Assembly: GCF_000337775.1 (NCBI RefSeq)
Contig: NZ_AOLQ01000021.1
Coordinates: 1 to 64,000, forward strand
Direction: 5' to 3'
Source: Haloarcula vallismortis ATCC 29715
Lineage (GTDB): Archaea > Halobacteriota > Halobacteria > Halobacteriales > Haloarculaceae
Length of the DNA: 64,000 nucleotides
Shown here: positions 58,624 through 64,000 of the stretch, one piece after another
Position numbering within the stretch: position 1 is the first letter of the stretch
Layout of the letters: each line of letters begins with the position of its first letter
The notes under the pieces: generated by a model
What the model was told of the DNA's origin: nothing
Seen by the model: the letters and a program-made list of their open reading frames with translations, nothing else
Database searches by the model: none
Translations under genes and position numbers: made by a program

Positions 58624-59979
58624 ATGACAAGCGAACTTTCAGAGGCGGCGGAGGAGGTACTTGAGGAGATCGAAGAGAAGAACGTCGATTTCCTCCGACT
58701 CCAGTTTACCGACATCCTCGGCACGATCAAGAACGTCTCGATCACAGCCGACCAGGCAGAGAAAGCGTTCACAGAGGGAATCTACTTCGACGGTTCCTCG
58801 ATTAACGGCTTCGTCCGGATTCAGGAGTCCGACATGCGTCTGGACCCGGACCCGTCGACGTTCTCCGTGCTCCCGTGGAGAGAAAACGTCGAAGGCGGTT
58901 CCAGTGCCCGTCTCATCTGTGATGTCATCGACACTTCGACCGGCAAGCCGTTCTCCGGCGACCCGCGTGGCGTCCTGAAGCGTGCAATCGAGCGCGCCGA
59001 GGACATGGGCTATACGGTCAACGCCGCACCCGAGCCCGAGTTCTTCCTCTTCGAGGAAGACGAAGACGGTCGCGCGACCACCAAGACCAACGACGCCGGT
59101 GGCTACTTCGACCTCGCGCCGAAGGACCTCGCGTCCGACGTACGCCGTGACATCATCTATGGCCTCGAAGACATGGGCTTCGACATCGAAGCCTCCCATC
59201 ACGAGGTCGCACAGGGGCAACACGAGATCAACTTCACCTACGACGACGCCCTGACCACGGCCGACAACGTCGCCACCTTCCGGTCCGTCGTTCGCGCCAT
59301 CGCGGCCGAGCACGACCTGCACGCGACGTTCATGCCCAAGCCGATCCCGAAAATCAACGGCTCCGGGATGCACACGCACATCTCGCTGTTCACCGATGAC
59401 GGCGAGAACGCGTTCCACGACGAGGACGATGAGTTCAACCTCTCCGAGACAGCCAAGAGCTTCACCGCCGGTATCCTCGAACACGCGCCGGCCATCACCG
59501 CGGTCACTAACCCGACGGTGAACTCCTACAAGCGTCTGGTCCCGGGCTACGAAGCCCCGGTCTACGTCGCTTGGTCGGACCGCAACCGCTCGGCGCTCAT
59601 CCGCAAGCCGGCCGCCCGCACGCCGGCCGCCAGCCGTATCGAGGCTCGCTTCCCCGACCCGTCGTGTAACCCGTACCTCGCCTTCGCGGCGCTCATTCAC
59701 GCCGGGCTCGACGGCATCGAGCGAGATCTCGAGTGTGAAGACCCGGTCCGCGAGAACATCTACGACTTCGACGAGGAGAAACGCGAGGAGTACGGCATCA
59801 CCACGCTGCCGGAGAACCTCGGCGAAGCCGTCGACGAACTCGAAAAGGACGAGGTCATCAGCGACGCTCTCGGCGAGCACGTCTTCGAGAACTTCATCGA
59901 GGCCAAGCGTCAGGAACACAAGGAGTACCTGGTCGACGTCTCCGACTGGGAACTCGACCGCTACCTCGAGAAGTTCTAA
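58624..59979 (+). CDS. glnA: Glutamine synthetase (type I)
   Basis: Catalyses glutamate + NH3 + ATP to glutamine; 451 residues, the usual size for GSI-alpha without the adenylylation loop. Motifs are [21 protein letters not shown], the metal-binding [22 protein letters not shown], the ATP-site [35 protein letters not shown], and the Arg loop [11 protein letters not shown] 58624 is chosen since the frame upstream lies in the promoter. The divergent Lrp gene suggests regulation by amino-acid status. A leader of uncertain length (about 70 bases) may exist. Confidence 0.95.
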   Translation: MTSELSEAAEEVLEEIEEKNVDFLRLQFTDILGTIKNVSITADQAEKAFTEGIYFDGSSINGFVRIQESDMRLDPDPSTFSVLPWRENVEGGSSARLICDVIDTSTGKPFSGDPRGVLKRAIERAEDMGYTVNAAPEPEFFLFEEDEDGRATTKTNDAGGYFDLAPKDLASDVRRDIIYGLEDMGFDIEASHHEVAQGQHEINFTYDDALTTADNVATFRSVVRAIAAEHDLHATFMPKPIPKINGSGMHTHISLFTDDGENAFHDEDDEFNLSETAKSFTAGILEHAPAITAVTNPTVNSYKRLVPGYEAPVYVAWSDRNRSALIRKPAARTPAASRIEARFPDPSCNPYLAFAALIHAGLDGIERDLECEDPVRENIYDFDEEKREEYGITTLPENLGEAVDELEKDEVISDALGEHVFENFIEAKRQEHKEYLVDVSDWELDRYLEKF

Positions 59980-59991
59980 ACGGCCGCCGGT

Positions 59992-60885
59992 TCAGTATTT
60001 TTTCACGAGGCCCTCACCGGCTAGCGGTAGCGTCAGCAAGGCCCCGGTCCCAAGTCCTGCAAGCAGCGTGACGGCGACCGGTGACGGGTCTAACCCGAAT
60101 GTCACGCCGAGAAACGTCCCGACCGAGACAACGCCCAGCAACGCCGTGATACCGACACCGCGCCGGGTTGGTTCCGGAATCGTCTCACCCAGTAGCGACC
60201 AGACAGCGGCACCCGCAACGGCGACACCCAACGCCCCGGCCGAATCGCGGGAGACACCGGTGACGAGCAGTCCCAGCACGGCGATGACGGCTGCGAGTCC
60301 GAACACCCGCTCGGGCGTTTTGAGCGCCCCGAGAGCGAGTGCGAAGGCCGTCCCGGCGATGACAAAGCCTGCGAGGATATCGGCGAGGTAGTGGACGCCC
60401 AGTACTAGCCGGGAGAGTCCGATGAGGGCAATGATTGTCCCGGCGGCAGCGGTACGCTGTCGGCGCGTGCCGACCCGGAGTGCCCACGCGATACCGCCCC
60501 AGACGAGCAGCGAAAGGGTGGCGTGGCCGCTGGGGAAGCCAAAGCCCTCACCGGTCGCCATCGACTCGTAGACGCCCCGTAGCGCCGCTGGAAGTAGTTC
60601 GGCGTGGGTGGCCGCGCCTGCTCCGGGCGGCCGCGGCAGCATGAACAGTCCCTTCAGTGATACGACGAGCGCGACGCCAACTGCGAGCAGCGCCACCAGC
60701 ATCGCCGTCCGGTCGCGAGTGAGGCCGCGACCGAGTTTCGGCGTCCACGGGCCGAGCCAGTACAGCAGGCCACAGGCCAGGAAGGTGAACCAGAAATCGC
60801 CCAGTTGGGTGATGAGGGCGAACAGCACGACGACTGCGCCGGGCAGCGCTGACAGCACCTCGGTGACGCCGACAGCCCGTATCAC
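59992..60885 (-). CDS. PAP2-family membrane phosphatase
   Basis: A 297-residue integral membrane phosphatase with about eight helices. The PAP2 motifs are present: KGLFMLPRPPG (C1), PSGHATLSLLVWG (C2), and SRLVLGVHYLADILAGF (C3, with the catalytic His). It likely dephosphorylates a lipid pyrophosphate or phosphatidate, for instance in recycling of isoprenoid carriers. The GTG start at 60885 overlaps the YihY-family stop (GTGA). The C-terminal half carries additional helices not found in minimal PAP2 enzymes. Confidence 0.85.
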   Translation of the reverse strand: MIRAVGVTEVLSALPGAVVVLFALITQLGDFWFTFLACGLLYWLGPWTPKLGRGLTRDRTAMLVALLAVGVALVVSLKGLFMLPRPPGAGAATHAELLPAALRGVYESMATGEGFGFPSGHATLSLLVWGGIAWALRVGTRRQRTAAAGTIIALIGLSRLVLGVHYLADILAGFVIAGTAFALALGALKTPERVFGLAAVIAVLGLLVTGVSRDSAGALGVAVAGAAVWSLLGETIPEPTRRGVGITALLGVVSVGTFLGVTFGLDPSPVAVTLLAGLGTGALLTLPLAGEGLVKKY

Positions 60886-62138
60886 TGTCGCCAGTCGCGC
60901 ACGCGGTCGACGAGTCGTCCGGGGAGACCGGTCGCAGTCAGGGTCACGCCGACCGCAATCATGATGGCGTAAAGGCCCAGCACCGACAGCCAGATGACCA
61001 GCATCGCTAGCACGGCCCATATCTCCTTCAGGTAGTAGAACGCGCCAAGAGTCATTATGGTGCCGTACAGCAAGACGATGTAGGGGCCCCACTGTCGGGC
61101 GTGGCCGCGCCGCATCCGGCGGCGGACGTACTGCTTGAGGTCCGATTTCACTTCGTCGCGGTGCAACGTCCGCCCCTCGATTTCCTCGCGGAACGACTCG
61201 AACTCCTCGCGGAGTTCCTGTAGTTCCTCGTCGGTCAGGTCGTCGGGCGTCCGTGACGTGTCAGCACCGGCTGGCGGCGGCGTGTCGGTCTCGTCAGCGT
61301 CCTCACTCATCGCTTTGCCGGACCGTCGGCGCGATACCTGTTGTAGTTGCCGGTCCGCGAGCGCCGCGTTGACCGCTGCGCCCACGAGGAGCACCTGCCC
61401 GGCGAAGTAGAACCACGTCACGAGCAGGAGCACCGCGCCGATGACGCCGTACACCTGATACGAGTCGGCCTGCGCCGCGTAGACGTTGAACCCAGTGCCG
61501 AGCAGGGTCCACCCGAGGCCGGCGACCACTGCGCCGGGGACGGCCTCCCGGATGGTCATTTCCTCGTCGGGGAACAGGTAGTACAGCGGGAGGAAGGCGA
61601 CTGCCAGCACGGGAACGAGCGCGAGGCCGCCGAGTGCGACCTGTACGCCGAGTACTGTTCCGAGCGCGCCGATGACGCCGAGGCCGACCAGCGCGACGCC
61701 GATGCCGCCCAGCGCGGCTAGTCCGTCCACGAGCTCCCCGATAATCGAGTCGGGGCCGTCCGTCCCGTAGACGCGACTGAAAGCCGTATCCAGCCCGCGG
61801 AACACCTTGAGCGCGCTCCAGAGTGTAACGCCAACACCGAGGACGGTCGCGCCGCCGCGGCCGGCCCCGCTGGTCAGCGCGTCTTCAAGCAGTGTCGAGG
61901 CGGTCGGCGAGAGCACGTCCCCAGCAGCCGCCACGATTCGCTCGGCAAATGCCTCCCCGCCCGCCAGTGTGCCGACGACCAGCGTCAGCAACAACAGGGG
62001 CAGCAGCGAGACGAACATGTAGTAGGCGATGCCGGCGGCGAGAAAGGAGACCTCTTCCTCCCGGATGGTGCGGACGACATTCCGACCGACGGAGACAGCG
62101 CGTGTGCGGTCCACGCGAGCACATCTGGGTGGAGCCAC
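60882..62138 (-). CDS. YihY/BrkB-family membrane protein
   Basis: A 418-residue inner-membrane protein with about six helices in the N-terminal 270 residues (EEEVSFLAAGIAYYMFVSLLPLLLL, ALKVFRGLDTAFSRVYG, YQVYGVIGAVLLLVTWFYFAGQVLLVGAAVNA), the hallmark of the family. A charged linker follows (about 275-350, with TDEELQELREEFESFREEIEG), then two more helices at the C-terminus. The tail helices are an extension beyond the usual YihY size. The family once labelled ribonuclease BN is a putative transporter. It is coupled to the PAP2 gene. Confidence 0.85.
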   Translation of the reverse strand: MAPPRCARVDRTRAVSVGRNVVRTIREEEVSFLAAGIAYYMFVSLLPLLLLTLVVGTLAGGEAFAERIVAAAGDVLSPTASTLLEDALTSGAGRGGATVLGVGVTLWSALKVFRGLDTAFSRVYGTDGPDSIIGELVDGLAALGGIGVALVGLGVIGALGTVLGVQVALGGLALVPVLAVAFLPLYYLFPDEEMTIREAVPGAVVAGLGWTLLGTGFNVYAAQADSYQVYGVIGAVLLLVTWFYFAGQVLLVGAAVNAALADRQLQQVSRRRSGKAMSEDADETDTPPPAGADTSRTPDDLTDEELQELREEFESFREEIEGRTLHRDEVKSDLKQYVRRRMRRGHARQWGPYIVLLYGTIMTLGAFYYLKEIWAVLAMLVIWLSVLGLYAIMIAVGVTLTATGLPGRLVDRVRDWRQ

Positions 62139-62185
62139 AAATATACTGTCGACTGGCTGATGTCAGCCGACCGGGACGACAGCAG

Positions 62186-63622
62186 TCAATCGTCGAGCGC
62201 CGCGTCCGGCCGGTACGAGCGGCTCACGATCCGCCACGTCCCTGACCGGAAGCGATAGTAGGTCACTGCCGCGGGAACGGCCGTCTCGACCACCAGCGAG
62301 GCGTACAGTGCGAGTTCATCGAGCGGCGTGACGTAGCCGAGATACGCCAGCGGGAGGGCAAAGAGGTACATCCCGGCCAGCTGTGAGTAAAACGGCCAGC
62401 GCGTGTCGCCGCTGGCACGGAGCGGCCCGGTCGAGCCGCCGTCGACACCCCTGAACACGACGCTGGCACACGCAACAGCGACGAATACCGTCACCAGCGG
62501 GAGCACTGTGGGGTCAGAGACGAACAGGCGGGCGATGCCCCGCGAGAACGGGAGCAGCGTCGCCGCGACGACGATGTACACGCCGATACTCAGTCGGAGG
62601 ACGGTCTGTCCCCAGACGGTTGCCTCGGCTTCATCGCCGTCGCCAAGCGCCTGCCCGACGAGGCTGCTCGACGCCAGGCTCAGCCCCCAGTTCGGCGTGT
62701 CAAGCAGCGCACGGACCCGTAGCGCCACGACGTATGCTGATACGACGCCAGGGCCGATCAGGCCGACGATGAACAGTCGGGGGAACTGCGCCCCGGTCCG
62801 CGCGAGGTTGGCCCCCACCAGCGGTGCCCCGGTCCGTGTGAGGTCGCGAGCCACCTCGCTATCGAAGAACGGTCGAGAGACCGGTATCTGGATCGGCAAC
62901 GAACCGACAATCGGGAGCCGCCCACGAGCCAGTCCGACGGCGAACCCGGCCGTGACGAGAACGTTCGCGACGACTGTCCCAAGCGCCGCACCGACGACCC
63001 CGAGGTCAGCCACAAAAATGAGCAGGGCACTCAGGACGATGTTTCCGACCGCGCCGCCGGCCCGCAACAGCATCGGCGTCCAGGCGTCGTCGGCTCCGAC
63101 GAGCGCCCGGCTTCCGATGAGATTGAGCACCGCGAATGGAACGCCAAGCGCCACGACACGCAGGTACTGTACACCGTACCCGATTGCTTGGTTACCTGTC
63201 CCGACCAACGCGACGAGGGTGCTGGGTAGGGTCCAGTACACTGCCGCAAACGGGACTGTCACTGCAACTACGACGACGGCGCTGGTCGTGACGGTGACCG
63301 CCAGTTCCTCGTCGGCGTCGGCTCCGTAGCGCTGTGACACCATCCCGATTGTCCCGCCGGCGACACCCCCACCTAGCGCGAACACGAGTTCCCAGAACGG
63401 GGCGGCGAAGCCCACGCCGGCGATAGCAGTCGGCCCGAGTGCCAGGCCGACCATCGCCACGTCAACCGTCGACTTCGACATCCGGGCGAGCCCGGTGACG
63501 ATCCGGGGCCAGGACAGGTCCGTCGCCCGGCGGACCCGCTCGCGCTCGACGAGGTCGAACTGCGCGAGCAGGCCACCGATGAACAGCAGAACGCCGCGGA
63601 CCGGGTTGTACGTGGAGGGCAC
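62186..63622 (-). CDS. MATE-family efflux transporter (second)
   Basis: A 478-residue transporter with 12 predicted helices and MATE-type halves, including ARMSKSTVDVAMVGLALGPTAIAGVGFAAPFW, MLLRAGGAVGNIVLSALLIFVADLG and GLSLASSSLVGQALGDGDE. It differs from the first MATE at 55819-57306 and belongs to the DinF-like branch by impression. No regulator is adjacent. The gene to its right (63717) is divergent, 94 bases away. Confidence 0.87.
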   Translation of the reverse strand: MPSTYNPVRGVLLFIGGLLAQFDLVERERVRRATDLSWPRIVTGLARMSKSTVDVAMVGLALGPTAIAGVGFAAPFWELVFALGGGVAGGTIGMVSQRYGADADEELAVTVTTSAVVVVAVTVPFAAVYWTLPSTLVALVGTGNQAIGYGVQYLRVVALGVPFAVLNLIGSRALVGADDAWTPMLLRAGGAVGNIVLSALLIFVADLGVVGAALGTVVANVLVTAGFAVGLARGRLPIVGSLPIQIPVSRPFFDSEVARDLTRTGAPLVGANLARTGAQFPRLFIVGLIGPGVVSAYVVALRVRALLDTPNWGLSLASSSLVGQALGDGDEAEATVWGQTVLRLSIGVYIVVAATLLPFSRGIARLFVSDPTVLPLVTVFVAVACASVVFRGVDGGSTGPLRASGDTRWPFYSQLAGMYLFALPLAYLGYVTPLDELALYASLVVETAVPAAVTYYRFRSGTWRIVSRSYRPDAALDD

Positions 63623-63687
63623 GTGTTCGCCGCCGCTTTGCGGTCGACCCGGAAAGGTGTTAAGAAAGGGGCGTCGCCCTCACAGGG

Positions 63688-63694
63688 TTTATAC
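63688..63694 (+). promoter_or_regulatory. TATA-like box for the gene at the right edge
   Basis: The sequence tttatac is centred 26 bases before the ATG at 63717, so a leaderless or nearly leaderless transcript is likely. Confidence 0.45.
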
Positions 63695-63716
63695 AGCGCC
63701 GCTGCAACGACCGGAT

Positions 63717-64000
63717 ATGGATACGGAAGCGGCCATCCGGCACGGGACGATGCAGGTAACCGTCCTGTTGCTCGTCGCGGCCGCACTGGCTATCGGCCTC
63801 GGCGTCGCCGGCATCGGCGCGTCTCTGCCGATTGTCGTAGGCCTGCTGGCACTGACGGCTGTTCTGTTCGCTGCTCGTCCTGACGAAGACCGATTCGGTC
63901 TCGTCGCGGGTGTCGATCTGGGGGGCGTCGGCCGGTCGCTGTACCTCGCGCCACTTGCTACGGCGCTGGCGCTGCTCGTCCGCCTGTCTGCCACGCCCGG
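63717..64000 (+). CDS. Membrane protein (partial, cut by the window end)
   Basis: At least 94 codons are open from ATG 63717 to the right edge without a stop. The predicted product starts MDTEAAIRHGTMQVTVLL and has hydrophobic helices at about 12-30, 35-54 and 77-92. Its C-terminus is outside the window. The short hydrophobic helices with a polar loop (AARPDEDRF) between them suggest a small multi-span membrane protein. Family not recognised. Confidence 0.65.
   Translation, partial: MDTEAAIRHGTMQVTVLLLVAAALAIGLGVAGIGASLPIVVGLLALTAVLFAARPDEDRFGLVAGVDLGGVGRSLYLAPLATALALLVRLSATP

Overview
The window is chromosomal DNA from an extremely halophilic archaeon. It has high GC, strongly acidic proteins, archaeal replication and transcription proteins (Orc1/Cdc6, PolD small subunit, MCM, RPA with its partner, TFB), TATA boxes close to start codons, and tRNAs without an encoded CCA. 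Gene content and order look most like Haloarcula or a close relative. That genus call is an inference from recall and was not searched.

Layout. 1-5137: an origin-like segment, orc1/cdc6, two signal peptidase I paralogues in tandem, and the PolD small subunit. 5575-20241: metabolism and membrane genes (metY, serB, XPD-like helicase, lipoprotein, CDF transporter, YfcE phosphoesterase, HTH regulator, M29 aminopeptidase with a tandemly duplicated 3' end, YccF, DUF21, radical SAM, MFS, PsiE). 20287-26920: DUF373 protein, an intron-bearing tRNA-Arg with a duplicated 3' end, a gene-poor stretch, truncated haemoglobin, a secreted HExxH protein, TRAM protein, an SDR lacking its catalytic pair, and sugar nucleotidyltransferase. 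27348-36441: rpa3-rpap3, VOC protein, ribbon-helix-helix coiled-coil protein, tRNA-His, HNH protein, phosphoribosyltransferase, S2P/M50 protease with CBS domains, cupin, and a zinc-binding SF2 helicase. 36509-44543: a two-domain protein with a very long acidic linker, SLC13-type transporter, tRNA-Pro, and a chemoreceptor with its binding lipoprotein. 44700-51395: MCM, a small partner, an uncharacterised four-gene operon ending in a ParA/MinD ATPase, then TFB and a helical protein. 51528-64000: glutamate-cysteine ligase-like protein, flavin reductase, regulators, Rieske protein, two MATE transporters (one with a TetR regulator), Lrp-glnA, PAP2 and YihY membrane proteins, and a truncated membrane gene at the right edge.

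Working together. Replication and genome-maintenance functions are unusually dense: Orc1, DP1, RPA3/RPAP3, MCM and two SF2 helicases. Other functional pairs are rpa3-rpap3, BMP lipoprotein-transducer, TetR-MATE, divergent Lrp-glnA, and PAP2-YihY.

Most interesting observations. (1) A sharply bounded patch of A/T-ending codons in mcm covers Walker A and the downstream conserved block, the region where archaeal MCM inteins insert. (2) The overlapping operon at 47236-49890 ends in a MinD-like ATPase and has no evident function. (3) A 149-bp tandem duplication carries the end of the aminopeptidase gene. (4) The 3' end of tRNA-Arg is duplicated, as expected of an integration scar. (5) An ORB-like element lies directly in front of orc1/cdc6.
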